Assembly (NCBI RefSeq): GCF_023115355.1
Contig: NZ_CP096019.1
Location: 2,046,001-2,110,000, forward strand
Source: Halocatena salina
Lineage (GTDB): Archaea > Halobacteriota > Halobacteria > Halobacteriales > Haloarculaceae
Length of the DNA stretch: 64,000 nucleotides
Reading direction: 5' to 3'
Below are positions 27,769 through 36,555 of this stretch, in pieces. How positions within the stretch are numbered: position 1 is the stretch's first letter; each line of letters begins with the position of its first letter. Under the pieces are notes generated by a model. The model did no database searches and was not told where the DNA came from. It saw only the letters and a program-made list of their open reading frames with translations. Position numbers and translations under genes: made by a program.

Positions 27769-28041
27769 TCAATCGATGAGGAAATACACTTGTTTGCGTG
27801 CGTCGTGGAAGCTGTATCGAGATTCCACGAGGTCGGCATCTTCCAGCCGGTTCAGCGCGTATCGAACGGTCCGGTCCGGAAGCAGCGACTCCTTGGCGAG
27901 CTGGCCTTGTGAGAGGGGTGATTCATCGTCTAGCACTTTCGCAACGAGCTTGGCGCTCGGCGGGAGGTCGCGCAACCGGTCCCGAAAGTCCGGATCGGTG
28001 AGAAAGGTTTCCGCCGGTTGATTCTCCGCATTCGTACTCAT
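27769..28041 (-). CDS. MarR-like winged-helix regulator, single domain
   Basis: A 90-aa wHTH protein: LPPSAKLVAKVLDDESPLSQ, then QLAKESLLPDRTVRYALNRLEDADLV as recognition helix and wing, ending VYFLID. The family is abundant in haloarchaea and regulates varied targets. There is no ligand domain. It stands alone, with about 550 bp of DNA without a clear gene in front of it. Confidence 0.88.
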   Translation of the reverse strand: MSTNAENQPAETFLTDPDFRDRLRDLPPSAKLVAKVLDDESPLSQGQLAKESLLPDRTVRYALNRLEDADLVESRYSFHDARKQVYFLID

Positions 28042-28593
28042 ATCCGGCTCTCGGAGGAACGAGATTGTAAATCTTCGCTATAACCTCCACAAAACAATAC
28101 GAATACTCCAATGTGTGATTGTCACCCTTATACATAGATTTCAGACAGGTATTGCCGCAACCTACAGGAGCAAGTGAATCGGGATTCGACACCACCCCCG
28201 GCGTGACAATCCGTTTTTGATCGTCTCACGCGGCATTTTGTGCTCGCCGTATCTTTTCTCGACCGATCTCGTATTCGTCCTGTGGTGTTCTCCGAACAGT
28301 TCCGTGCTATCTTTGACAGGAAAACGTTCGTCCGCCCGCCAACGAACTCGCTCATCGGTGTACGAACCAAACGGGAGTTTTCAACGCGCCGAAGACGTGT
28401 CGGGTGGGGTAGTTGACCGCAGCGCGGAAACGGCGAATGGGTGTGTCTCCGAATCGACCCCGAAATCGTGTGGATATCCTGAACGCCGAGATCTCGTTCG
28501 TGTCCTGCTAGAGCAGTCATAAACGTGGTGTGCTGACACCATGCGCTCTAATCCAGTATCGTTTTATTTCCAGAATGAATTGTTGGGGGTAGT
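28042..28593 (+). other. Long intergenic stretch without a clear gene
   Basis: The first 100 bp are AT-rich and hold the promoter of the MarR-like gene. From 28217 to 28522 a plus-strand frame of 101 aa is open. Its second half (QRAEDVSGGVVDRSAETANG, ending ERRDLVRVLLEQS) has haloarchaeal-like codons, but its first half is cysteine- and hydrophobic-rich and unlike a normal haloarchaeal N-terminus. It could be the end of a decayed gene. Nothing else is evident. Confidence 0.3.
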
Positions 28594-29301
28594 GTGAAGG
28601 GCCAGGAGTGGTATCAGGCGAAAGATATCGCCGAGGATTACGACACAAAGCGGTTTTCCCGCGGTGGACGCCTCATCGATGAGCGAGAAAAGCAGGCCGT
28701 TCTCGATGCCGTATCCCCCGTCGAGGACAAGCGAATTCTCGAAATCGCTTGTGGAACCGGTCGATTCACGACGATGCTCGCAGACCGCAGCGGGGAGATC
28801 ATCGGGTTGGACATCTCCAATGCCATGCTTCAACAGGGCCGGCAGAAAGTCAGAAACAACGGTGTCGGTGACTCCATCGAGTTCCTCCGAGGAGACGCTG
28901 CTCGGCTTCCGTTTCCCGACAACCATTTCGATGCGGTGTTTGCGATCCGATTTTTCCATCTCGCAGAGACACCGGCGTCGTTCCTGCGAGAGATGAGTCG
29001 CGTTTCCCGCGATCAAGTCTTTTTCGACACGTTCAACCGCTACAGTACGCGTACAGTTTACAACTGGTTGCTGCCGATGGGGTCACGGCTCTATTCGGAA
29101 TCCGAGGTCGATCGCCTTCTCAGGGGAGCGGATCTCACTCTCATCGATGAGGCGCACGATTTCGTCCTTCCGTACGGCTTTTATCGCCAGATCCCTGATG
29201 AGATCGCATCGAGCTTTCGGGATGCCGACACGACCGTCGGAGAAACGTCGATCGGAGACCTTTTCGCGTCGGTGTCCTACTGGAACGCAACGGTCCAGTG
29301 A
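28594..29301 (+). CDS. Class I SAM-dependent methyltransferase
   Basis: A 235-aa methyltransferase with a GTG start. The SAM-binding motif I is ILEIACGTGRFTTMLA (residues about 49-64), the acidic motif II is IIGLDISNAML, and LRGDAARLPFPDNHFDAV follows, as in UbiE/Coq5-like enzymes. The C-terminal part (YNWLLPMGSRLYSESEVDRLL) probably forms the substrate pocket. The glycosyltransferase gene 146 bp downstream suggests a sugar or lipid-linked acceptor, but this is only context. Confidence 0.92.
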   Translation: MKGQEWYQAKDIAEDYDTKRFSRGGRLIDEREKQAVLDAVSPVEDKRILEIACGTGRFTTMLADRSGEIIGLDISNAMLQQGRQKVRNNGVGDSIEFLRGDAARLPFPDNHFDAVFAIRFFHLAETPASFLREMSRVSRDQVFFDTFNRYSTRTVYNWLLPMGSRLYSESEVDRLLRGADLTLIDEAHDFVLPYGFYRQIPDEIASSFRDADTTVGETSIGDLFASVSYWNATVQ

Positions 29302-29447
29302 CGCTCCGATCGATCCCGGCGGTCGTTGCGCGCTCGGTGTGAACGTCTTCCCGTATGATCTTCCTCTGGGAACGACGACGAGCCACGCGAACTCACCCCC
29401 CTGTGTCCACCCAATCGTTTTATCGCCCGGCGGTTAGTAGCCCCGGT

Positions 29448-30449
29448 ATGGAACTTTCGGTGGTCGTGCCCACACTCAACGGCCGCGAACACCTCGTGCG
29501 GTGTCTCGATGCGCTTTCGGAACACGTATCGTCGGCGGAGATCATCGTCGCCAACGGTCCGAGCGTGGATGGGACGACCGGGATGGTCCGTCGTCGTGAC
29601 GACGTCGACGTGCTCGTGGAGATCGGTGAGCGGAACATCAATGTGGCTCGAAACGCGGGTATCGACCGTGCTACTGGCACTGTTATCGCTTTTCTCGATT
29701 ACTGGTTGATCGTCGAAGAACGCTGGATCGATGCGATCCGAACCGCGTTCGATCACGTCGCCACGGCCCACCGCGCCAGCGGTCACGGGCCGCTGTTGCC
29801 TGCCGTCATCACGGGACCGGTGCATCGGTCCCAGTGTGGTGGTGTGCGTTCGGACACTGTCGATCGTCGAACGATCAATGGTACACGAGTGACGTATTTC
29901 GACGGCGGTAACGTCGCGTTTCGGCGGGACGCCCTCGAAGCGATCGACGGCTTCGACGAGTCGCTCGCCATGGGTAGCGCCCGAGACAGTGCTCATCGCC
30001 TCGCACACCTCGGTTACAACGTGGTTTGGGAACCGACTTTCAGCGTTCGACAAGACGCCCATCCTCGACACACCACCGAGAACCACAAAGCCGACACCCC
30101 CGGGTTCCGGCCTCGCTGTCACGCCACTGATGTGGCCGCACGGGAGTGGGACTGGCGGTATCGGTCGCTCACGTATCGGCTGGTGAAGAACTACGGTTTC
30201 CGGTCGCTCTGGCGTGTCGCCCGCCATACGGCTGCCGACGTCAAAACTGCGCTCACCTCCATCGCACGCGGTAACACACGCCCGTCTGACTGGCTTACTA
30301 ACGGTCGGAACATCGTAACTGGCGCAGCTGGCGGCCTAAAAGACGGTTTTATCGCCCGGCTCCGAGATCGCTCGCCACAGCGCAACCCCAACGGCGTCTC
30401 GACGCGTGCCGACCGGGCTGTCGCCGTGTACGACCGACGGGACCAGTGA
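29448..30449 (+). CDS. GT2-family glycosyltransferase
   Basis: A 333-aa GT-A-fold enzyme: LSVVVPTLNGREHLVRCLDAL start, INVARNAGIDRATGTVIAFLDYWLIVEERW, then YFDGGNVAFRRDALEAIDGFDE. The metal-binding DxD motif normally seen after AFLD is replaced by DYW, so metal binding or activity may differ. Start ATG 29448 is the family N-terminus. There is no transmembrane segment in the body; a helix at about 280-300 (SLWRVARHTAADVKTAL) is amphipathic. Likely adds a sugar to a surface glycan or lipid carrier. Confidence 0.9.
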   Translation: MELSVVVPTLNGREHLVRCLDALSEHVSSAEIIVANGPSVDGTTGMVRRRDDVDVLVEIGERNINVARNAGIDRATGTVIAFLDYWLIVEERWIDAIRTAFDHVATAHRASGHGPLLPAVITGPVHRSQCGGVRSDTVDRRTINGTRVTYFDGGNVAFRRDALEAIDGFDESLAMGSARDSAHRLAHLGYNVVWEPTFSVRQDAHPRHTTENHKADTPGFRPRCHATDVAAREWDWRYRSLTYRLVKNYGFRSLWRVARHTAADVKTALTSIARGNTRPSDWLTNGRNIVTGAAGGLKDGFIARLRDRSPQRNPNGVSTRADRAVAVYDRRDQ

Positions 30450-30559
30450 CTCAGCGCAGTGGCGTTCGATCAACACGTCGAATAAAACGATATCACAACC
30501 TGTGATAACATTCGTCATGACGTTCCTGTACCCGATTCCCTCGATCGAGACAGAAACAA

Positions 30560-30567
30560 TTATATAG
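30560..30567 (+). promoter_or_regulatory. TATA box for the thermosome gene
   Basis: TTATATAG (in AATTATATAGAA) lies about 24 bp before ATG 30587 and 30 bp before ATG 30593, giving a leaderless or nearly leaderless transcript. Confidence 0.5.
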
Positions 30568-30592
30568 AATCGCAATCCATGTCTCTATGATT

Positions 30593-32164
30593 ATGTCACA
30601 ACCCGCCCAACGAGGCCAACCGATGTTCATTCTGGCAGAGGACACCGAACGCACCCAGGGCGAGGACGCACAGTCCTCGAACATCACTGCTGGCAAGGCA
30701 GTGAGTAACTCGGTTCAGTCGACGCTCGGACCGCGTGGGATGGACAAGATGCTCGTATCCGACTCGGGCGACGTCGTCATCACGAACGACGGCGCGACCA
30801 TCTTAGAGGAGATGGACATCGAACATCCTGCTGCGCAGATGATCGTCGAGGTCTCGACCACACAGGAAGAGGAAGTCGGCGACGGAACCACGACTGCCGC
30901 CGTGCTCGCCGGAGAACTGCTCTCCCGGGCCGAGGACCTCCTCGACGACGATGTTCACCCCACGTCGATCGTCGAGGGCTACCACGAGGCCGCGCGCATC
31001 GCCCAGGAGACGATCGACGAGCAAGTACTCGAGGGATCCGTCGACGACGATCTCCTTGAGAACGTTGCCGTGACGAGTATGACCGGTAAAGGAACTGGCG
31101 ACATCGGTGCCCGTCCGCTCGCAGAAACCGTCGTTGAAGCCATCCGTCGGGTCGAATCCGATGGCGTCGACCGGGACAGCGTTCGGGTTCGAACTCAAAC
31201 CGGGGCTTCCTCTTCAGCGACGGCGCTTGTCGAGGGTATTATCTCCGAAGAGGAACCGCTCCACGAGAACATGCCTCGCCGCGTCGAGTCGGCCAACATC
31301 GCGGTGCTCGATCTCGATCTCGAAGTGAGCGAGAGCAACATCGACGCCGAATACAACGTTACCAGCGTCGATCAACTCAACGCCGCACTCGACGCAGAAG
31401 AGAGCGAACTCCAAGAGTACGCCGACACGCTCGCCGAAAGCGACATCGACGTGGCGTTCGTTACCGGCGACGTCGACGATCGTGTCGCCTCCGCACTCGC
31501 CAACGAGGGCATACTCGCGTTCGACGGTGTCGACGACGACGAAGCCGAATCGATCTCCCGTGCGACGGACGCTCGGTTCGTCGGAACGCTCGACGATCTC
31601 GAAACCGACGACTTCGGCCACGCCGAACTCGTTCGCGTCGAAAAGTTCGGGGACGAGGAACTCGCGTTCATCGAGGGTGGCAGCAAAGCGGAATCGGTCA
31701 CCGTCTTCGTCCGCGGTGGCACCGAACACGTCGCTGACGAACTCGAACGCGCGCTTTCTGACGGGCTTGATGTCGTCACTGCTGCGATCGAACAGGGCGG
31801 TGTCGTTCCCGGTGCGGGCGCGATCGAAATCGCCATCGCAGACGGCATCCGCGAAGAGGCAGCCTCGATCACGGGTCGCAAACAGCTGGCCGTCGAGGCG
31901 TTCGCTGACGCGCTCGATGTGCTCCCACGCACGCTCGCGACCAACGCCGGAATGGATCCGATCGACGCGCTCGTCGAACTCCGGTCGACCTACGACAGCG
32001 AGGGCACCGCTGGCATCATCGCCGAAGGCCAGACTGGTCGTGTCGCCGATCCCCTCGAAGCTGGCACCCTCGACCCCGTCGCGGTCAAACGCGAAGCCAT
32101 CGAGAGCGCCACCGAAGCCGCGACGATGATCACTCGTATTGACGACGTGATCTCCTCGAGCTAA
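30593..32164 (+). CDS. Thermosome subunit (group II chaperonin)
   Basis: A 523-aa ATP-dependent cytosolic folding chaperonin subunit. It has [16 protein letters not shown], the P-loop-like [17 protein letters not shown], and the catalytic [16 protein letters not shown]. The C-terminal part has [15 protein letters not shown]. The C-terminus stops at [11 protein letters not shown], without the glycine/methionine-rich tail common in haloarchaeal alpha and beta subunits, so this may be the third (Cct3-like) subunit type. ATG 30593 gives the conserved MSQP start; ATG 30587 is two codons earlier and possible. Confidence 0.96.
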   Translation: MSQPAQRGQPMFILAEDTERTQGEDAQSSNITAGKAVSNSVQSTLGPRGMDKMLVSDSGDVVITNDGATILEEMDIEHPAAQMIVEVSTTQEEEVGDGTTTAAVLAGELLSRAEDLLDDDVHPTSIVEGYHEAARIAQETIDEQVLEGSVDDDLLENVAVTSMTGKGTGDIGARPLAETVVEAIRRVESDGVDRDSVRVRTQTGASSSATALVEGIISEEEPLHENMPRRVESANIAVLDLDLEVSESNIDAEYNVTSVDQLNAALDAEESELQEYADTLAESDIDVAFVTGDVDDRVASALANEGILAFDGVDDDEAESISRATDARFVGTLDDLETDDFGHAELVRVEKFGDEELAFIEGGSKAESVTVFVRGGTEHVADELERALSDGLDVVTAAIEQGGVVPGAGAIEIAIADGIREEAASITGRKQLAVEAFADALDVLPRTLATNAGMDPIDALVELRSTYDSEGTAGIIAEGQTGRVADPLEAGTLDPVAVKREAIESATEAATMITRIDDVISSS

Positions 32165-32202
32165 CGGCGCTATCCGGCCTTTTCTGACGTTTTCTCACCG
32201 AT

Positions 32203-32964
32203 TTACCATTCGAATCTGACGCCCGTACCGGTAGTGACACCGAAGGCGTCTTCGCCACGGCCTTGATTCACCGCGAGTTCGAGGTTGCCGTGGCTCCCAA
32301 CGGTGACCAGTCGGTCACCCGGATCGAGCGCAGCGTATGATCGTTCGAAGGGGATGCGTTCGCCGTTCACGGCGATCGGTCCTCCTACCGACGAGGCACA
32401 GACGGTCCCGGGTACGTTCGTGATCGCGTTCCCAAAGCCGTCCACGACGAGCACCTCTCCGACCGCGTGTCCGTTCGGCTTGTCGATCGTCGGCTCGGGA
32501 AACGAGAGATCGACGTATTCCGGTGTTGGCGTGGCGCGATCGAGGGATTCGATCGCAGCGACGCCGACATCGTGAACCGCCGCCGCTGCCGGTGCGAACA
32601 CGTCCCGTCCGTGAAACGTCGCACTGCCGGGGTCGTCGTAGCTCCACTCGAATAGCTCTACGGCGTCGGCCAGCCGACGGGCGGCTGGAACCAACAGGCC
32701 GTTGTCCGGACCGACGAGCGCGTGTTCGCCTGCACGGACGAGGAGCGCCGAACGATCGGTGCCGACGCCGGGATCGACGACTGCACAGTGGACAGCTGGC
32801 GGGTAGTAGGGAAGCACCTCCCGGAGCCAAAACGCCGCTGTTCGTACGTCTTGGCGAGGGAACTGGTGAGTGATATCGACCATCCGAGCATCACAATCGC
32901 TGGCGATGACGCCCCGCATCGCAGCGGGGTACGGTGCACCGAAATCCGACGCAAGCGTGATCAT
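32203..32964 (-). CDS. SAM hydroxide adenosyltransferase (S-adenosylmethionine hydrolase, DUF62)
   Basis: A 253-aa enzyme hydrolysing SAM to adenosine and methionine. The family signature is present: MITLASDFGAPYPAAMRGVI start, DITHQFPRQDVRTAAFWL, VHCAVVDPGVGTDR, LVGPDNGLL, FHGRDVFAPAAA and DGFGNAITN. Length is normal. It lies 65 bp downstream of nadM on the same strand, probably one transcript; the link may be disposal of side products around the NAD and SAM pools (inference). Confidence 0.94.
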   Translation of the reverse strand: MITLASDFGAPYPAAMRGVIASDCDARMVDITHQFPRQDVRTAAFWLREVLPYYPPAVHCAVVDPGVGTDRSALLVRAGEHALVGPDNGLLVPAARRLADAVELFEWSYDDPGSATFHGRDVFAPAAAAVHDVGVAAIESLDRATPTPEYVDLSFPEPTIDKPNGHAVGEVLVVDGFGNAITNVPGTVCASSVGGPIAVNGERIPFERSYAALDPGDRLVTVGSHGNLELAVNQGRGEDAFGVTTGTGVRFEW

Positions 32965-33029
32965 ACGTTACGTTGACCGTCCGACGACAAATGCCACCCG
33001 TTCGAACGACCTGCTGGAACGTGGCCGGG

Positions 33030-33545
33030 TTAGGATCCGTTCGCGTCGGAGTCGCTGACCTGCTGGATCCGGCTGACGCCGTCGATCTCTTCGATGATTT
33101 CGACCGCTGGATCGGGAACGAGATGTTTCCACTCCTCGCCACGACGCATTCGATCCCGGACCCGGGACCCTTCGAGTTCCTCGCGCCTGATCATCGGTGT
33201 CGAACGGACCTCCATACCAGCCTCTTCGAACAATCGGACGACGAGCGGGTTGTTCGAATACGCGACATCGAAGTGGGGAGACATACTTTGGACGTGACTC
33301 ACCCACACCGCATTACGATTCAAATCCTCGATCGGAACGGCGTAGGTAGTGAGATCGAGCGATTCGAGCGTCTTGGTGATCATCATGATGCGCTCACCGG
33401 GGGTGAACGGATCGTTCATCGTGTGTGATTGATCCGCACTCCCGATACCGAGCACGAGTTCGTCCACATCGTGGGCGATCTGCTCGACCATCGTCTGGTG
33501 CCCCTCATGGAAGGGCTGAAACCGCCCAATGAAGAACCCACGCAT
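33030..33545 (-). CDS. nadM: Nicotinamide-nucleotide adenylyltransferase, archaeal type
   Basis: A 171-aa enzyme joining NMN or NaMN with ATP to form NAD or deamido-NAD. The nucleotidyltransferase motif GRFQPFHEGH is at residues 7-16, and the downstream SRVRDRM (ISSTxIR equivalent) is near residue 130. Start ATG 33545 (MRGFFIG) is the conserved N-terminus; 22 upstream in-frame codons have no family match. It is divergent from lonB, with 164 bp between starts, and heads a pair with the SAM hydrolase. Confidence 0.96.
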   Translation of the reverse strand: MRGFFIGRFQPFHEGHQTMVEQIAHDVDELVLGIGSADQSHTMNDPFTPGERIMMITKTLESLDLTTYAVPIEDLNRNAVWVSHVQSMSPHFDVAYSNNPLVVRLFEEAGMEVRSTPMIRREELEGSRVRDRMRRGEEWKHLVPDPAVEIIEEIDGVSRIQQVSDSDANGS

Positions 33546-33663
33546 ACGTAGATCTTTACCGGTTTTGTAATAAGGCCAGTGGTCTGTGGATTGCCGTCTA
33601 TCTATTGTCATGTTAGCTCCCTGCTGGCGGTTTCAGCCGCTGGTTTCGGTCTCAAGGGGAGAA

Positions 33664-33671
33664 AGTATATC
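33664..33671 (+). promoter_or_regulatory. TATA box for lonB
   Basis: AGTATATC is centred about 42 bp before ATG 33710. The predicted start site is near 33693, inside the palindrome that follows. Confidence 0.5.
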
Positions 33672-33680
33672 AGTAAACAT

Positions 33681-33698
33681 CTCATCGTATACGATGAG
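33681..33698. promoter_or_regulatory. Perfect 18-bp palindrome over the predicted lonB start site
   Basis: CTCATCGTA is followed directly by its reverse complement TACGATGAG, with no mismatch. It ends 11 bp before the lonB ATG and lies just downstream of the TATA box, where a bound repressor dimer would block initiation. An RNA hairpin at the 5' end of the mRNA is the other reading. Confidence 0.55.
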
Positions 33699-33709
33699 AG
33701 CACGGTTCT

Positions 33710-35737
33710 ATGAGCGACAACAACCCAGACGAGGCTCTCCCGGGACAGGAGGGGGCAGACGATTCGCTGTCCACGTCGGGAGAACGCTCCGCCGAGACCG
33801 TTACAGAACTCGGTCAGGAGCAGATCGATGACGACAAGATCGACGACGGAGCGACGGGTGGTCTCCTCGGCGGACTGACGATCGACACCACCGCCGACAT
33901 TGAGGTGCCCGACCGACTCGTCGATCAGGTGATCGGGCAGGATCGCGCCCGAGACATCGTCTTGAAAGCGGCCAAACAGCGCCGTCACGTGATGATGATC
34001 GGGTCACCCGGGACGGGCAAGTCGATGTTAGCCAAGGCGATGAGCCAGCTCCTCCCACGGGAAGAGCTTCAGGACATCTTGGTGTATCACAACCCTGACG
34101 ACGGGAACGAGCCAAAGATCCGCACGGTTCCAGCAGGAAAGGGCGAACAGATCATTGACGCTCACAAGGAGGAGGCTAGGAAACACAATCAGATGCGGTC
34201 GTTCCTCATGTGGATCCTCATTGTGGTCGTCTTCGGCTACGCGCTCATACGGGGCCAATTCCTACTCGGCATTCTCGCTGCAGGGGTCATTTATTTCCTC
34301 TTCCGGTACAGCAGTCGGGGAAGCGATGCGATGATCCCCAATCTGCTCGTGAACAACGCCGACAAACAGACCGCCCCGTTCGAGGACGCAACGGGCGCTC
34401 ACGCCGGTGCACTGCTCGGGGACGTTCGACACGACCCGTTCCAGTCCGGTGGCATGGAGACGCCCAGCCACGACCGCGTCGAACCCGGTGCGATCCACAA
34501 GTCTAACAAGGGCGTGTTATTCGTCGACGAGATCAACACCCTCGACATCCGGTCTCAGCAGAAGCTGATGACCGCGATTCAGGAAGGCGAGTTCTCGATC
34601 ACTGGCCAGTCGGACCGGTCCTCGGGGGCGATGGTCCAGACCGAGCCAGTGCCAACGAACTTCATCATGGTCGCCGCCGGGAACCTCGATGCGATGGAGA
34701 ACATGCACCCCGCACTCAGAAACCGTATCAAAGGATACGGATACGAGGTGTACATGGACGACACCATCGAGGACACGCCCGAGATGCGGCGCAAGTACAC
34801 CCGCTTTATCGCCCAGGAAGTCCAAAAGGACGGGCGACTGCCCCACTTCACCCGTGACGCAGCCAAAGAAGTCATCCTCGAAGCACAGCGTCGTGCCGGA
34901 CGGAAAGGCCACCTGACGCTCGAACTCCGGACGCTCGGCGGACTCATCCGAGTCGCCGGTGATATCGCCCGCGCTTCCGACGTGGATCTAACGACGAGAG
35001 ATCACGTCCTCGAAGCGAAAGGACGTTCGCGCTCGATCGAGCAACAGCTCGCCGATGACTACATTGAGAAGCGCAAGGATTACGATATGACCGTCGCCCG
35101 CGGCGACGTCGGCGGCCGAGTCAACGGCCTTGCAGTGATGGGCGAGGATTCGGGTATCGTGATGCCCGTGATGGCCGAAATCGCACCGTCCCAAGGACCA
35201 GGCGAGGTGATTGCCACGGGCAATCTCCAAGATATCGCCAAAGAAGCCGTCCAAAACGTTTCGGCGATCATCAAGAAGTTCTCGGATGAGGACATCACCA
35301 AGAAGGATATCCACATCCAGTACGTCCAGTCCTACGAGGGCGTCGAAGGCGATTCAGCAAGCGTTACCATGGCTGCAGCCGTCATCAGCGCTCTTGAGGA
35401 CATTCCAGTCGATCAGAGCGTTGCAATGACCGGATCACTGTCGGTTCGGGGTGATGTGCTCCCCGTCGGTGGCGTCACCCACAAGATCGAAGCCGCAGCC
35501 AAATCCGGTCTCGATACGGTGATCATTCCTGCTGCGAACGAACAGGACGTGATGATCGAAGACGAATATGAGGAGATGGTCGATATCGTTCCCGTCTCCC
35601 ACATCAGCGAGGTACTCGACATCGCACTCGTCGGAGAACCGGAGAAAGATTCGCTCGTCGATCGTCTCAAGAGCATCACAGGACAGGCCCTCGACTCCGG
35701 ATCGACAGCCGGTCCGGGCAGCCCAAGCCCACAGTAG
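33710..35737 (+). CDS. lonB: Membrane-bound ATP-dependent protease LonB
   Basis: A 675-aa archaeal LonB. After an acidic N-terminus come the AAA+ Walker A GSPGTGKS (residues 98-105), a two-helix membrane insertion within the AAA+ module (about 165-198, [16 protein letters not shown] and following), and Walker [12 protein letters not shown]. The protease domain has the Ser-Lys dyad Ser549 (EGDSASVTM) and Lys592 (GVTHKIEAA). It degrades regulatory and damaged proteins at the cytoplasmic face; haloarchaeal LonB is known to control carotenoid enzymes and lipid composition (recalled literature). Its promoter carries a palindrome. A CPBP protease gene starts 1 bp after the stop. Confidence 0.97.
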   Translation: MSDNNPDEALPGQEGADDSLSTSGERSAETVTELGQEQIDDDKIDDGATGGLLGGLTIDTTADIEVPDRLVDQVIGQDRARDIVLKAAKQRRHVMMIGSPGTGKSMLAKAMSQLLPREELQDILVYHNPDDGNEPKIRTVPAGKGEQIIDAHKEEARKHNQMRSFLMWILIVVVFGYALIRGQFLLGILAAGVIYFLFRYSSRGSDAMIPNLLVNNADKQTAPFEDATGAHAGALLGDVRHDPFQSGGMETPSHDRVEPGAIHKSNKGVLFVDEINTLDIRSQQKLMTAIQEGEFSITGQSDRSSGAMVQTEPVPTNFIMVAAGNLDAMENMHPALRNRIKGYGYEVYMDDTIEDTPEMRRKYTRFIAQEVQKDGRLPHFTRDAAKEVILEAQRRAGRKGHLTLELRTLGGLIRVAGDIARASDVDLTTRDHVLEAKGRSRSIEQQLADDYIEKRKDYDMTVARGDVGGRVNGLAVMGEDSGIVMPVMAEIAPSQGPGEVIATGNLQDIAKEAVQNVSAIIKKFSDEDITKKDIHIQYVQSYEGVEGDSASVTMAAAVISALEDIPVDQSVAMTGSLSVRGDVLPVGGVTHKIEAAAKSGLDTVIIPAANEQDVMIEDEYEEMVDIVPVSHISEVLDIALVGEPEKDSLVDRLKSITGQALDSGSTAGPGSPSPQ

Positions 35738-35738
35738 C

Positions 35739-36545
35739 GTGACCGACTGGACGGCGTTCGCCGGAATCGTTGGCGTCGTCCTCGCACTATTGTTAGTACT
35801 TGCTCGTCTTTCACAGGATGCTGTTAGCGGATTTGTCGACGACCGATCGCCCCATAGTGACTACAACGCCGAACCGACCAATCATTCCACAGAGCAGGAT
35901 CAGGACACTACTCCGACGCCCGAACGGCGACCATCCCCAACGGAACGGCTCTCCCCTGTGACCGTGTTGCTCAACGTCGGACTGTCACAAGGGTTGTTTG
36001 GGGTTCTTCTTCTCGCTGGCGTGTGGTTTACGTCGGTTCCGATGGCAGCTCTCGGCGTCGACACCGCCGACCCCAAAAGCTTCGGTGGCGTCGCGTTCGG
36101 TGTCGGGATCATCACGGGAATCGGTCTGTACGCTATCAACGCTCTCGGTGCTGCGTGTGCGACGGCACTCGACCACGAGTACGACCACCGTCTCCGGGAG
36201 CATCTCACCCCCGAAACGACCACGGGATGGCTCATCCTGTTGGGTGGCGTCCTTCCCATCATCGCCGGATTCGAAGAACTCCTGTTCCGGGGCGCGCTGA
36301 TCGGCGCTCTCAGTACGGGGTTTTCCATTTCGCCGTGGCTCCTTGCCGTGGGATCCTCGATCGCGTTCGCGGTCGGTCACGGCGCACAAGGCCGGATCGG
36401 TGTTCTCGTCACGGGCGTGCTCGGCTTCGGGTTAGCCGGCATTTTTGTTCTCACGAACAGCCTTCTCGTCGTTATTATCGCACATTACCTCATCAACGCG
36501 CTCGAATTCCTCATCAGTGGGATGCTGGACATCGAGTGGGGATAA
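35739..36545 (+). CDS. CPBP-family intramembrane metalloprotease
   Basis: A 268-aa membrane protease (Rce1/CAAX-like) with a GTG start one base after the lonB stop. After one N-terminal helix and a Thr/Pro/Gln-rich linker, the core shows IIAGFEELLFRGALIG (the EExxxR motif), VGHGAQGRIG and AHYLINALEFL, which carry the glutamates and histidines of the family site. Tight coupling with lonB suggests joint handling of membrane-protein turnover, an inference from spacing. Confidence 0.93.
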   Translation: MTDWTAFAGIVGVVLALLLVLARLSQDAVSGFVDDRSPHSDYNAEPTNHSTEQDQDTTPTPERRPSPTERLSPVTVLLNVGLSQGLFGVLLLAGVWFTSVPMAALGVDTADPKSFGGVAFGVGIITGIGLYAINALGAACATALDHEYDHRLREHLTPETTTGWLILLGGVLPIIAGFEELLFRGALIGALSTGFSISPWLLAVGSSIAFAVGHGAQGRIGVLVTGVLGFGLAGIFVLTNSLLVVIIAHYLINALEFLISGMLDIEWG

Positions 36546-36555
36546 CCCACGATCA

